From Bubalus kerabau (Eukaryota; Chordata; Mammalia; Artiodactyla; Bovidae), in contig NC_073643.1 of assembly GCF_029407905.1 (NCBI RefSeq), forward strand, positions 42,256,501 to 42,320,500: a stretch of 64,000 nt of DNA, read 5' to 3'. Below are positions 34,500 to 46,152 of this stretch, piece by piece; the stretch's first letter is position 1; the number at the start of each line of letters is the position of its first letter. Under the pieces are notes generated by a model. That model had not been told where the DNA came from. It did no database searches and was given only the letters and a program-made list of their open reading frames with translations. Position numbers and translations under genes: made by a program.

Positions 34500-35165
34500 T
34501 TTTTTAACTGTAAAGCTTATTTAATGAAAAGAGACCCCCAAAACCTTTTTACTAATGTGTGGTGCTCTCTTGTCAGTTTGAAATGAACCAACTGTCAGCC
34601 TGCCAATTACCATGCATCCAGTATATGCTCATTAAATCACGCACTGTGAGTTTCTTCAGGTTGGCAAACTGCTTAATCGAAAAAAAAAATATGTAGTGTT
34701 GCTCTTAGAGTAAAGAGGCAGGAATCAAAAAAAATGGAGAGCTTACTCTTAATATTTCGGAGTTTGCTTTTAAGTGCAGCCAGAAATTGTTCTGTTTTAC
34801 AGTTTTGATTAAAGGATTGTTCCTTCTGCATCTTTTTTGGTTTTGTTTATAATTCAAACACTGTAATTATGATGGAGTTGCTTTTATAATAGAGCTACTA
34901 AATCATTCTGCCAGCAGATGAAAACCCAAGTAAAGGGCTCAATTTTTTGTGCTGCAGCTGTAAGGCCAACTTGGGTGTGTTGGGGTTGAAACAAACCGGG
35001 AATGGAAGATGGGTTTTAGCTTTGCTAAATCTCTGCTGTGGTATTTTCATTTTAGGAGATTTAGGCCTTACCATCACCTCAGTGGGTGAGTTAATCCCTT
35101 TTGAGAGCTGACACCCTTAGGCTCTCATAGCCTATGATAATTAGGCTGTTTGATTTGTTGTATGG
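34500..35165. promoter_or_regulatory. Candidate conserved noncoding element
   Basis: About 665 bp with no repeat, between a SINE and a BovB. It is rich in homeodomain-type TAAT sites (ccaattacc at 34603-34611, gtaattatg at 34863-34871, ataattagg at 35137-35145), a POU-like tatgctcattaaat at 34623-34636, and gattaaaggattg. It shares the 14-mer tgccaattaccatg with 42444-42457. Conservation cannot be seen from one sequence, so the call is inference. Confidence 0.35.
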
Positions 35166-35192
35166 TAGCTCTAAAAAATACCAGTGCCCAAG

Positions 35193-35481
35193 CTCAACCC
35201 TTAATATTCATTGAAAAGACTGATGTTGAAACTGAAGTACCAATATTTCTGCCACCTGATATGAAGAGCTGATTCACTGGAAAAGACCCTGATACTGGGA
35301 AAGATTGAGGGCAAGAGGAGAAAAGGGTGGCAGAGGATGAGATGGTTGGATGGCATCACTGACTCAGTGGACATGAGTTTGAGCAAACTGGGGGAGATAG
35401 TGAAGGATAGAGAAACCTGGTGTGCTGCAGTCCATGGGGTCTCAAAGAGTCGGACTCAACTTAGTGACTAAACAACAACAA
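35193..35481 (+). mobile_element. BovB 3' end, 5'-truncated
   Basis: About 290 bp (attcattgaaaagactgatg through gagtcggactcaacttagtg). Older type, with a caacaacaagc tail. A short direct repeat aagctc occurs on both sides (about 35189 and 35480). Confidence 0.9.
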
Positions 35482-35552
35482 GCTCTGCCCCAGATCAAAT
35501 AAATCAGAAGCCTTGTAGGGGAGGGAGTGGCTAACTGTTTTTAGAAGCTCCC

Positions 35553-35757
35553 CGGGCTTCCCTAGTGGCTCACTTGGTAAAGAATCTGCCTGCAGTGCTG
35601 AAGACCCAGGTTCAATCCTGGGTCTGGAAGGTCTCCTGGAGAAGGCAATGGTAACCCACTCCAGTATTCTTGCCTGGAGAATTCTAACGACAGAGGAGCT
35701 GGTTGGCTACAGTCCATGGGGTCGCAAAGAGGCAGACACGACTGAATGACTAACACA
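35553..35757 (+). mobile_element. Bov-tA SINE
   Basis: Complete unit from cgggcttccctagtggctca to gacacgactgaatgactaac. Confidence 0.95.
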
Positions 35758-38566
35758 CTTACAGGTTATTCTAATAGGAGCCAGGGCTGAGAGAGACAGG
35801 CCTAAATTGACTCGACTTGTCCAGCATTTCAATTTGTCTGATTCAGCAGGTCTTATCATCAACCACAAGGCATCAACCAGTGGCTTAGCAACCAATAAAC
35901 CCTGCAAGGTTTCAGAGGGTTAAAAACTGTGGTTTCTGAGCTCCACTTATATCTATGCAATGAGATTCTTTGGAGTCAGGACCTAGGAATCTCCATTTTT
36001 AACCAGAGGTCCTAGGTGATTCTTATGTACTAAGATATGAGAATTTTCCAAAAGCAAGATGATCTTTGAAAGTGAAGATGAGCGGAACTTCAGAGGAAAG
36101 CACATAAATCACAGTAAAATCAGGGTAGGCTTTAAAAAAAAAAAACACAGGAATTTTGGTACACCCATTTAGGCTAACTGGGATTGCTCATGTTATAATA
36201 GCATTAGCCTTTTTGGTGGTAAGAGGGGTAACCTCCCACACCATCACCATCACCATCTAGTACCATGTTAGACCCAGGAATGCACAGACATTTCATAGCT
36301 TCTTTAACATTTAGATACTGAGGTTAATGATTAGGGCCAATGCATTTTTCAAGGGCCTAGAAAAATATTGAGAACTAAAAGGAAAATAAAATGATTTTAG
36401 TTTTGAAGTATAGAGAAATTGTAGAGTCAGAACAATTAGATATTTATTGAAATGTCAACAAAATAGAACATTATGCTATTGCTATTAATTACTAAATTTA
36501 GTAATTTTAAACAGTTTATGTTTAGAGACATTTTATGAGTTAGCTTTTCTCACTTAAGAATGTCTGAATTGCATGATGATTGTTGAGAAATTTTAGCCAA
36601 TTTTAATATTTTATAAACCAAATTATACATAACCAAATAATTTCAAATGCAAAAATATAAAAACCTTCTCAAAAATTTTATACCCAACAATTGTTTATCT
36701 TATATAACATGGTGTTCAGCCTCTTAAAGAAAAAGTTCCTGGGACCTAGGAAGGTCTCGTACCCCAGAGTATATACTTAAAAATTAAAGGATAGTTAATT
36801 GTCCTGGAATCCATTCTCATTGACAAGGCTATCAAAATATGCATAAGCAACCTTCTGAAGATACAGTTGAAACTAATCATTGTTGCTCACCTTCACTCTA
36901 GGGGGAAAAAAAGTCCAAAAAGGTAAAAGAAGAAAAAACAGTTTTAGCTACATATCAGACTCCCTTTAAACATATAGTACATCACTTACAGGAAAGTTGG
37001 GATTGTTAATGAGCATCAAATGAGATTGACAAGGCAAATTGCACAGTATGGTCTTACTCAGAAAATTACCCCCAAGAAATTGTGATAATAGTAATAAAAC
37101 AACACATAGCTAAAATAAGAGACAGAGAAGTAGATGTCCTAGAAATTTGGAGTCTCTGAGGTCAGTTGTTACCTAGAGCTAAATGTCTTTTTAAATTCTC
37201 CAGCCACTTTCATACCTTGGATTTGATTACATCTTAAGTCCCCAGTTTCAGAATTCTTCTGATCCATGGATTATGAGTCACGCTACTGACATCTTACTTA
37301 AGGTACATCTTCTCATAAGAATGTACATCATTTCATAAGATGTTTCTTTTGTAAAAGTTGCCACTGCTGTTTTATTTATATTTTGGTTAATGTTCCTTTT
37401 TGATTGTCTCTTTCCTCAGAATATAAGCTCAAAGGAACCAGGAATTATGGCTTTTTATGATTTTACTGAATCAATCATGGGGAAGAAAGGGTGGTGACAG
37501 TTGATCACTTTGTCCTTCAACCATGATCAGTCAGGAGTGTCATAGTATTGAGACAGTGTTACAAATACTTATGGTCAGGAAACACTTTAGAATGTCATTT
37601 ATAAACTTAGATTCTATAATACCAAGTCAATAAATGAGTGAATGAAAGGAAGCTGTATTCAAGTTTCACCTATATCTCTCCTACCTTCCCCCAGGGTCCA
37701 AAAGAAAAATAAATAAATAAACAGAAGAAGGAAAAGAATCTGGTTTTTTATAAATTCTGTGACTTATAAATGAATAAAGTGGCTAATTGTTCACTTGAAA
37801 AATGACTATACTTTTGGAAAGGGGCCTGAAAATTTCTTGGCAATACTTCAACTGATTAATAATTTAGAATGATGATTGACTAGAGAATGGAAGTGGAGCT
37901 AATAGCCTCTCATTTTCCTCTTGATTATTTTAGACAAATTGGTAAGTCAAGGCAGAGGTGTGGGGTGTTTCGGGGTCAACTGACTAGAAGCTCTGGATTA
38001 AAAATGCAGAGGGAGATCTGATCTCTCTAAGGTGCTGACTTCCCCTCTGATGGAGTCAGATGCCTTGTGATGTGTTGCTTCTGCTGCTTAGCTGAGAGCT
38101 GCTTGTTACACTCCTTAAAAGTCTATGTGAACTTAGGCGCCTCCCACTGTGACTGCTGCGTGACGCATCCTTCTAGGCACTGGTTAGGAAGAAACAATGG
38201 ATTTAACACAGTTCTAACTTTAAGAAGTTCAAATATCTGGCAAGAGAGACACATACGTCTATAAATCATTATTCTATGAGGTGAAAAGTATTCAGTGTCT
38301 TTAGAGAGGGATATGAACAAATGCCATGGGAGTCATTCGCTTACAGATTTGATGTGAGGGATCTGCCTAATTGGGAATTAGTGATTTGAAACAATGTGAG
38401 AAAGTCAAACTATATGTGTTGTGCTGGTAACAGCGTTCAAATGAGAAAATGCCTACGAAAGTAATGCTGGCACAAGAACCTGGTTGGGATTTCCAGGGCT
38501 CCATAGAACTCTGTGTCTGTATTCAGAAAGATAGGATTTGGGTAAATTATATCCTAGAAGGAGTGA
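35758..38566. other. Low-copy DNA
   Basis: 2.8 kb with no ruminant SINE or LINE and no gene. Small features: a catcac repeat at 36240-36256, an A-run near 36133-36145, and a possible L2 remnant around 37395-37460 (cctcagaatataagctcaaa). Nothing else that I can support. Confidence 0.4.
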
Positions 38567-38782
38567 AGTTTCCCCAAGCATTCAGATGGCAAAGTATTCG
38601 CCTGCAATTCAGGAGACACAAGAGATGAGGTTTGATCCCCTAGTCAGGAAGATCCCCTGGAGGAGGAAATGGCAACCCACTCCAGTATTCTTGCTAGAAA
38701 ATGCCATGGACAGAGGAGCCTGGCAGGCTATAGTCCATGGGGGTCCCAAAAAGTTGGACATGACTGAGCAACTTTTTCACTT
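38567..38782 (+). mobile_element. Bov-tA SINE, diverged
   Basis: Worn head (ttccccaagcattcagatgg), then ggaagatcccctggaggagg, and the end ttggacatgactgagcaact. Confidence 0.9.
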
Positions 38783-38805
38783 TTACAGCTTCCAGCATAA
38801 CCATG

Positions 38806-39122
38806 TGAAAGTGAAAGGGAAAGTCAATTGTGTCCAAGTCTTTGTGACCTCATGAATTACATAGTCCATGGAATTCTCCAGGCCAGAATACTGGAGTGGG
38901 TAGCCTTTCCCTTCTCCAGGGGATCTTCCCAACCCAGGAATCAAACCCAGTTCTCCTGCATTGCAGGCAGCTTCTTTACCAGCTGAGCCACAACGGAAGC
39001 CCAAGAATACTGGAGGGGGTAGCCTATCCCTTCTCCAGCAGATCTGCCCGACCCAGGAATTGAACCCGGGTCTCCTGCATTGTGGGTGGATTCTTTACCA
39101 GCTCAGCTATCAGGGAAGCCCA
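38806..39122 (-). mobile_element. Bov-tA SINE with a duplicated head half
   Basis: A full reverse unit (38806-39002) is followed directly by a second copy of its head half (39003-39122), each ending ggaagccc. One pair of 12-bp repeats, agcataaccatg, encloses the whole (38794-38805 and 39123-39134), so the 1.6-unit form inserted as a single piece or was duplicated later inside it. Confidence 0.9.
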
Positions 39123-39210
39123 AGCATAACCATGGTGTAAAGCTATTCATTTATGCAGAGCTAACTTTTTACACAGACATCTACTTATTCACCAAACGTT
39201 CACTGATTAC

Positions 39211-39497
39211 CTGCTGCTGCTGCTGCTGCTGCTGCTAAGTCGCTTCAGTCGTGTCTGACTCTGTGCGACCCCAAAGACGGCAGCCCACTGGCAGCCGGGT
39301 GGCTCCCTCGTCCCTGGGATTCTCCAGGCAAGAACACTGGGGTGGGTTGCCATTTCCTTCTCCAATGCATGAAAGTGAAAAGTGAAAGTGAAGTCGCTCA
39401 GTCGTATCTGACTCTTTGCGACCCCATGGACTGTAGCCCACCAGGCTCTTCCGTCCATGGGATTTTCCAGGTAAGAGTACTGGAGTGGGGTGCCATT
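39211..39497 (-). mobile_element. BOVA2 SINE dimer with a (CTG)8 tract
   Basis: Both Bov-A monomers are present with the linker ccaatgcatgaaagtg. The end is a perfect (CTG)8 followed by ct at 39211-39236, a known slippage-prone tail of this family. CpG sites are largely kept, which suggests a young copy. Confidence 0.95.
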
Positions 39498-39884
39498 GAT
39501 GTGTCAATTACTCATAGATTGTGATCTGAAGGAGCTGTCAGTCTGGAAGAGGAAACATAACAGGCACATAAAATACTCATTTATTTGTGGAAATGCCATG
39601 GGGGGTATGCCAAGAGTGAAGGGATTCATCACCACTGAACAGCACGGAAGACTCCTGGTGGAGGTGAAAACTGAAGAAGGGCTTTGGAAGATAGATGAAA
39701 TTTGGTCAAGTAGGGTTGACCAATGTGGGAAGGACAGCTGAAGAGAGGAAGGAGTAGTGAGCAAAGGCTTAGAGGTGTAATCCTGGGAAATTTATGGAGG
39801 AGACGTGCACTTTGAAATGTAGACTATGCCAAGGGAAATTTCCCTCTCTAAGGCTGAGCTATCTCAGACTCAGAGGGCTTCCTT
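39498..39884. other. Low-copy DNA, possibly an old repeat
   Basis: 39655-39790 (gaagaagggctttggaagat, gcaaaggcttagaggtgtaa) resembles a common old mammalian repeat whose name I cannot fix. Not coding. Confidence 0.4.
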
Positions 39885-40225
39885 CATAAAGGACTGATAA
39901 TGTGCCACACACTGTCCTTCACTCATGGTTGCATTAACTCCTCCACACTCCTAATAAACCTACAAAATAGGCTCTAGGTAGTTTCTCAGTTGTGTCCAAC
40001 TCTTTGTGGCCCAATGGACTGCAGTCTGCCAGTCTCCTCTGTCCATGGAATTCTCCAGGCAAGAATACTGGAGTGGGTTGCCATGCCCTTCTCCAGAGGT
40101 TCTAGTATTATCCCAGTTTATAGATGGGGAAACTGAGTCATGGATGGGTTACATTACTTGCCAGTCAGTAGGCAGTGGTGGAGCTGGGATTTGAACCTAG
40201 ACATACTGGCTGCAGAGTTCTTGCT
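39885..40225 (-). mobile_element. MIR SINE split by a Bov-A
   Basis: The left piece (39885-39977) and the right piece (40098-40225) together give one reverse MIR (tgtgccacacactgtccttc, then ggggaaactgagtcatgg and gagctgggatttgaacctag). Confidence 0.8.
39978..40097 (-). mobile_element. Bov-A SINE inside MIR
   Basis: Head-less reverse unit: gtttctcagttgtgtccaac through ccatgcccttctccagagg. ggctctag and ggttctag at its edges may be an eroded target duplication. Confidence 0.85.
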
Positions 40226-40429
40226 TATATAAAGGAGGTCTGAGGATCTAAAGGAAAGTATAGGAGGGGTGGTGGTGAAGTACTGGATATCCTTTCCATT
40301 TACAAATGGGAGAAAATACAGAGCTTGGAGACAGTGGGTAACTTCTCCTATATCCTTGAGCAAAGAGAGGGGCTGAGCCCCTGCCTCAAGTGACACGATG
40401 GGGATGCCAGCATGCTTGGTCCCCTTCCT

Positions 40430-40780
40430 CTAAGTCGGCCACGTTTGCAGCCATTCGTGGAGATAAATCCTCAGTACAGGGAAACAAAAGTGTTTTTCAG
40501 GCGCTTTTCTGCCACGGTTAGACTAGGACAGGTTTTATGAAAGGAGCTTTTCTGCATCTGCTGCCTTCCGGGGTCACATTCTTAGTGAATCTACAGCCTC
40601 AAAATGGAGCTTGTTAGTTGCGTGTCATCCAAGGGTGGCAATTAGTTGCATGTGTTTGGTTGGGTGCCAGCTCCCAGGGCGCCAGACCTCAGTGGGGGAG
40701 CCACTGTTTGTCATGAATTAGTCTTTAAATAAAAGCAAGTTTTTAAAATGGAGCATGCTAATTTGGGTTTTGCTGACCCC
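40430..40780. promoter_or_regulatory. Candidate regulatory block 1
   Basis: Unique, mixed-composition sequence with gcaattagttgcatg (about 40638-40652), gaattagtctttaaataaaa (40715-40734) and gcatgctaatttggg (40754-40768). Homeodomain-type sites are dense for such a short span. There is no open frame and no repeat. The call rests on composition and context only. Confidence 0.25.
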
Positions 40781-41179
40781 CTCTGAAGAAGGCATGGCCT
40801 GTTCGGTGCCAGCTGGCTGAGTTGGCATTCAGTGAGAAACTGGGTCCCTACCAAAAATCCGCCTTGCTCCCCTCTTCCAGCTCTGGGAGCAAAATGGCAG
40901 TGAGGAGTTGGCTGGCCCTGAGAAACAAGGTGAGACAAGGGGCAGGAACAGCATGATCTGATGATGAAAGGGATTGGAGCTGCTCTGGTTATACTCCCTT
41001 CTCTCACCACCGTAGGAAGGCGAGTCCGCTGCCCCTCTCTTTCCCCACTGGCGCTGTCCTCAGCCACCCATTCAGTGACTTTCCACATAAAAGGCTTCCT
41101 CATCCCATCGCTTATACACTGCTCCTTTTTATACTCTTCCAAGTCATACTTAGGGGATTATCACTGCAGCTTTTAACTT

Positions 41180-41600
41180 CCCGAGAAAGAGCTGAATGAG
41201 CGTGAATGAGGCGGAAGAGTCTTCAGTGAGAAAGTGTCCCCCACCCCCAAAATGCTCACAAAACCCCTAATCACGATGTAAGAATGCCATCCTGTCTTTG
41301 GCAGCGGCTGGCTAATTAACAACTACTGTACATATAGGCGATAATTACAGAAATCGTGTCGCACACTCGTGGTAATAGAATACGGGGCAGCAGCAGCCCC
41401 GGTTCGCCCTACTACGGCGCTTTTACACTCTGAGGAGCCATCCCACCAATCAAGGTTTTGAAACTCAGCATTTTGCCCAATAAGTGCTAATTGGAAGATT
41501 TGTTTTCTTACACTTTCCAGGTGGATAATCTGATCCTGAGAAATGGTGACTGTCAGTTGAAAATCAACAGTTGAAAACAGGAACTCTTCCATTTTTTAAA
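41180..41600. promoter_or_regulatory. Candidate regulatory block 2, locally CpG-rich
   Basis: Between 41325 and 41430 there are about nine CpG dinucleotides (for example atcgtgtcgcacactcgtgg), unlike the CpG-poor surroundings. Homeodomain-type gctaattaac and gataattac flank them, and a CCAAT occurs at 41446-41450. No TATA box, transcript or coding frame is evident, so an enhancer is more likely than a promoter. Confidence 0.35.
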
Positions 41601-42099
41601 AAAATTATCTATTTTGGATTTGTTTTGCAAACATCCCTTTGTCTTCCAGTAGGTTTGCTTGGTATTGGGAGAGGAGCCATGTACAAAGGCAAGACAGAAA
41701 GGGAATTTAAATAAGCTTTACCAAAATTCATTCTGAAGATTCAGGAAAGATGGGAGGTTTTTGTGTTTTTTTTTTTTTTTTCCTCAATATAAATGTATTT
41801 GTGCAGCAGATATGAGTCGTTCTGGTTACTAATGTAGCGTACATTAAATTTACTGGAGTGAGGTTTTCTGGTTTTTTTTTTTTTTGATGCCAGTGCCTCT
41901 GTTCTTCTGAATGCAGCATATTAAGTTTATTAAACCCATACCCCATTCCTAAGAGACTCAGCCTGAAAGACTTCCTGACAGGACAGGAATTTGTTTGTTT
42001 GTTTATATAGATTGATGCAAATTTGACAATGAAGGACATTTTGAATACTTGAGTACCGTAAATAGTTTTAAGGGGTATCTTATTTTTTCAAGGCAATGC

Positions 42100-42490
42100 A
42101 TTTTGCAGTTTCTTTAAATGCTCATTTAATATTTTCTGACTCGGCAGGACAATGTGTTGCTTTTAAGGATAAGAGCCCATAATGAGCCCCTGAGCCTTTA
42201 ATTTATGATGTATCTGACAGGATTGTGGTGGATCTGATAGGGGATGCATGTGATTATGTCTGCAAGCTGAAAATAAACCAGCTGGTATTTGTTCTGAAAG
42301 CATTCCGAGAACACCCTCCTGTTAATGGCCCATGGCTTGATCCAGCATCTGGTAAACTAATATACTGTCATTTTTACCATGAAAGTCAGCACAAATCATT
42401 AATGATTCTAGCAGCTATTTATGTTCTTCTCTTGTCTAGAACATGCCAATTACCATGAAATTATTCCTATTAACAACATGATTGAATGAT
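42100..42490. promoter_or_regulatory. Candidate regulatory block 3
   Basis: Repeat-free, with many homeodomain-type sites (cataatgagc, tttaatttatg, ccaattacc, gaatgataataac). It holds the second copy of the 14-mer tgccaattaccatg (42444-42457). The embedded open stretch 42221-42351 is flanked by AG and GT (see findings), but I favour a noncoding regulatory element. Confidence 0.35.
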
Positions 42491-45400
42491 AATAACCTGA
42501 CTGTAACTTGTTGGCAGAAATTCTTCCATAATGACAATAATGAACTGTGCATTTGAGTCCTTGCTGGGTTCTGTTAAACAGGAAGGTTGAATATTATATG
42601 TTTCTAACTGTCATGAACAATACTTCTTAATGACTGTGAGAATTGAAGGAAATGTGCTATCTTGCAGATTTGCTTCTGTGTGGGAACTTATCATTTTTGT
42701 TTAATTTGTTGGGGGAAGGAGTCACTGATTGCCATTAAAAATGGTGTTCAGGGACCGCTTTGCAATACACACATATTATAATCAACACTAGTTTAGACAG
42801 CCTAATAGAGTTCATCATTGCTCTCATTATAGACAGTATCTGAATTTTTAAATGAAATATTCCACATCTGATCATCACCAAAGGATGAAATAACATCATC
42901 AATGCCAGTGACTAAGAAAAATATATAGATTTTGATACTGCCATGAGATTGATAATTTAATTATCCTTTTTCTTTCAGCTAATCTTGATCTGTAGGGCCA
43001 CATGACCTGACTGAAAATGCTTATCGGGCAGACGGTCCAAGGTACCTAAGAGGAGCAGTGCAAAGGACAGCTATAGCTCCATGAAAATTCCTGGTAGGGC
43101 ATTTACACAGGAGTAGGGCAGATTAGCCATATTCTCCAAAGATCTGAGGAACCTAGTTAATGTGCTGTACACTTCTCGAGGCCCACCTCATATCCTTTTG
43201 TCTCACTTTTCACTCAGGCCATTGTTGTGGAAGCCAGCTTAGGGCAGCTTGTCACTGGAAGCTTCTTACCTAACCTGCATTCAGTATCCCCATTTTCTGC
43301 CGTGTTACCTTGTGTGCGACTAGCAGCCAAGGAGTGCAAGAGAGTCATTAAACTATAAAACGTGAAGCTGGAATTGGGGGAGGAGCAAGATTTTAGAAGG
43401 CATCGTATGCTCTTTTATCCTGAGTGTAATGGAAAACAACTAAAGAGTTTTAAGAAGAGGAGTAATAGTTTCCAACTTCTGGTTTTAAAATATGACTACT
43501 GTGTGGAAAATAGATTGGAGTGAGGGGCAAGAATACATGTGGGGAGAACAATTAAAAAGCTATCACAGTAATCTATAGCACCTTTTGTGCTATAAAAATA
43601 AAAAAAGGTATTTTTTAGCTTTTTTTGAAATATAAATAATACAATAAATGACAAAAAGGAAAACAAAACAGAAACACCTAACCTGTTGTATGATTGATGA
43701 TCTTCAGGCACAACAGCACTTACTAACGAATAGAAAAAATAAATTTTATTCTTTTTATCTACTTTTCTCCCAGCTTAAGCTACATGTATATTTTTGGAAG
43801 CTTCCGTTCCTAAGAAAATTCCATAATTTCCGCTGTACCAGCTCTCATGGTGTGACTGAGTGAGGTTAAGGTCCCAGTCCCATAAGAAAGTTAATTTTTA
43901 TCCTTGGGGATTCTGAACAACCACACCTCTAGGAACTTAAAAAATAGGTGCTTTCATTGGAATTCTTCTAACATGGGGACTATGCAGAAAGGAACAACTG
44001 CAACAGTCCAAAATGTTTACTATCCAGTTCTTTACAGAAAAATGTGCCAACTTCTGAGCTAAAGAATTAAAAACTAAACTGCATCTGTACTCACAGAGTG
44101 TAAAATTTGAATTTATTTTCATTAAGCATCTAAATTAATTATAAACAAATGATAAAGGTTCTTTTTTGAATGTTTTTAAGAAGTTACATTTCTTGTAAAA
44201 TATTCAGAATTACTTGTTAGAATTAAAAGGCAAAATGTAGAGTACATTAATATAAATATTTCAAGTCACTTTAAATATGCCAGATTTTAATTTTTCACCA
44301 TATTTTAACACTTTAATTCAATCTCGCTAGTTTTATAAAACAATAATTTTCAGTTTTATGTCCAGTGTCTATCTAGTTGCAATCTATTATCTAATATCAA
44401 TGTGAAGAACTGATATCAAATTTCATGCATCTCATGTTGTGACCTTCATATATTCAAGTTTCAAAAAGTCTACATTATTTAATATTGCAAAATGTGCATA
44501 AACCACTATGTCTGCTGAAATTTGTGGGACCTCTGAAACTATGAAATGGCACTGGAAGATTCTGATAAAAGAAGAAAGATGTGCAGCACTATTGGAAACT
44601 GAGTTCTTTTTAATGCAAGAATTGGTTGCACTCATGCTTTCTGAGAGGAAAGACCTAGCAAATTAATTTGTCTTTCTCTCATTTGAGCCCATTACTGCTT
44701 GGATCATACCCACACCACCTAGCAGTATGCTTGTCTGTGGCCTGCAGTCTGGCAGTTGCCCTGCCCAACAACTCACAACTCTTCTCGACATTTAGATTCA
44801 GTCACCTTTTCTTCAGTGACATTGAGCAAGAGAGGTCAAGAAGCACTTTCCCAGGGCATTAAACCATGTTAAACACGAGAATAAAAATTACTAGTTTTAT
44901 TGTACAAGAGCCAAGCATCAAATCCCGTGTAACAGAGGTCTGATGTGTTTTCTTGTCATTTTTGTTGGAGATATGGAGGTGCCTCTAAAGTGTGGGGTTC
45001 AGGATACATCAAATGATAGAGTAATATAATACACAATGTACAAGCTATATAAATGCAAGGAGAAATAAACAGAAACCAAATAATGGAGCATTTTAAACTC
45101 TAAATCTATGGAAAATCAAGTAGATAAAAAATAATTTGATTAAAATAATTGATAATGATGAAATAGATAGTTATATTTAAGCTTAGACCCTGATAATAGA
45201 GAATATTCTTCTTTTCATGGGCTTTTGGAAAAGTTGTAGTTCATGGACTTTATAGGTTACAAAGACATCACAGAGAATTGCAAAAAGGTTGAAATAATGA
45301 AGTCCTCATCACCTAAATTTGTTATCAAAATTTTGCAATCTGGACATTTAAAATGCTTTGATAAGCAACCCTTAATTAAAAGAAACATTAAAACCCAACT

Positions 45401-45534
45401 TGAAATATATCTGGACACCATTGATAATGAAAATGTAACACATAAATTTATAGGCTACAGTTGAACCTGTGCTTAGAAGAAAGTCTAGAGCCTTAACACC
45501 CAAGTAACAAGCGATAACAAAAGAGGAAGTGTCT

Positions 45535-45990
45535 TAGTCTGTTCAGGCTGCTATGGCAAAATACCACAGACTGCTGCTGCTGCTGCTAAGTCGCTTCAGT
45601 CGTGTCTGACTCTGTGCGACCCCATAGACAGCAGCCCACTAGGCTCCTCTGTCCCTGGGATTCTCCAGGCAAGAACACTGGAGTGGGTTGCCATTTCCTT
45701 CTCCATACCACAGACTAGGTGGCATAAACAGGGAACATTTATTTCCCACAATTGTGGAGGTGAGGGCCCACTTCCTGGTTCACAGAGGTAGTTTTCTTGT
45801 GTCCTCACATGGAGGAAAGGACTAGAGAACTGTCTGGTGTCTCTTTTATAAGGACAGTAATTCCACTCACGAGGCTCCACTCTTATGACCTAGTCACCTC
45901 CTGAAATTCCCACTTCCAAATATCATCACCTTGAGGGTTAAGTTTCAACATATAGATTTGAGGGGGAACATATTCATTCCATAAGATAAA
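45535..45990 (+). mobile_element. Ancient mammalian interspersed repeat, split by BOVA2
   Basis: The text gtcttagtctgttcaggctg, tttatttcccacaattgtgg, ttggttc-like and tgacctagtcacctcctg is a common old mammalian repeat. I recognise the sequence but cannot give the family name with confidence. Confidence 0.55.
45573..45704 (-). mobile_element. BOVA2 SINE, single monomer, with perfect target-site duplication
   Basis: Starts with a gctgctgctg tract and ends at gccatttccttctcc. The 12-bp repeat ataccacagact is identical at 45561-45572 and 45705-45716. Only one of the two monomers is present. Confidence 0.95.
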
Positions 45991-46079
45991 GAAATTGAAC
46001 ATCACATTTAAGAAAAGAGCAACAAAATAAACAGAAGCAATGCAGAAAGAGCCAAATAATAAAGACAAAATTAAAAAAA

Positions 46080-46152
46080 TGTTATTTGGATATTAACCCC
46101 TTATCAGTCCAATCATTAGCAAATATTTTCTCCCTTGGAGTAGGCTTGCTTT
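46080..46152 (-). mobile_element. Older L1M LINE, left piece
   Basis: tggatattaaccccttatca and gcaaatattttctcccttgg are reverse L1 ORF2 sequence. It continues at 50868-51120 on the other side of L1 copy B, so copy B inserted into it. Confidence 0.7.

Larger units (their letters stand above)
40226..45534. other. Longest stretch without ruminant-age insertions
   Basis: 5.3 kb without any Bov SINE, BovB, CHR or young L1, although such insertions average about one per kilobase or two elsewhere here. It contains the three enhancer-like blocks listed separately (40430-40780, 41180-41600, 42100-42490). 43370-43580 looks like an old mammalian repeat. T-runs lie near 41768-41781 and 41871-41885. The remainder, 42760-43370 and 43580-45530, is AT-rich with no gene seen. 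Confidence 0.6.

Noticed and set aside
44432..44635. 67-codon minus-strand frame
   Set aside because: No family resemblance, and it is a length expected by chance in AT-rich DNA.
45243..45464. 73-codon open frame
   Set aside because: No recognisable domain, no splice signals, and AT-rich codons. Consistent with chance.
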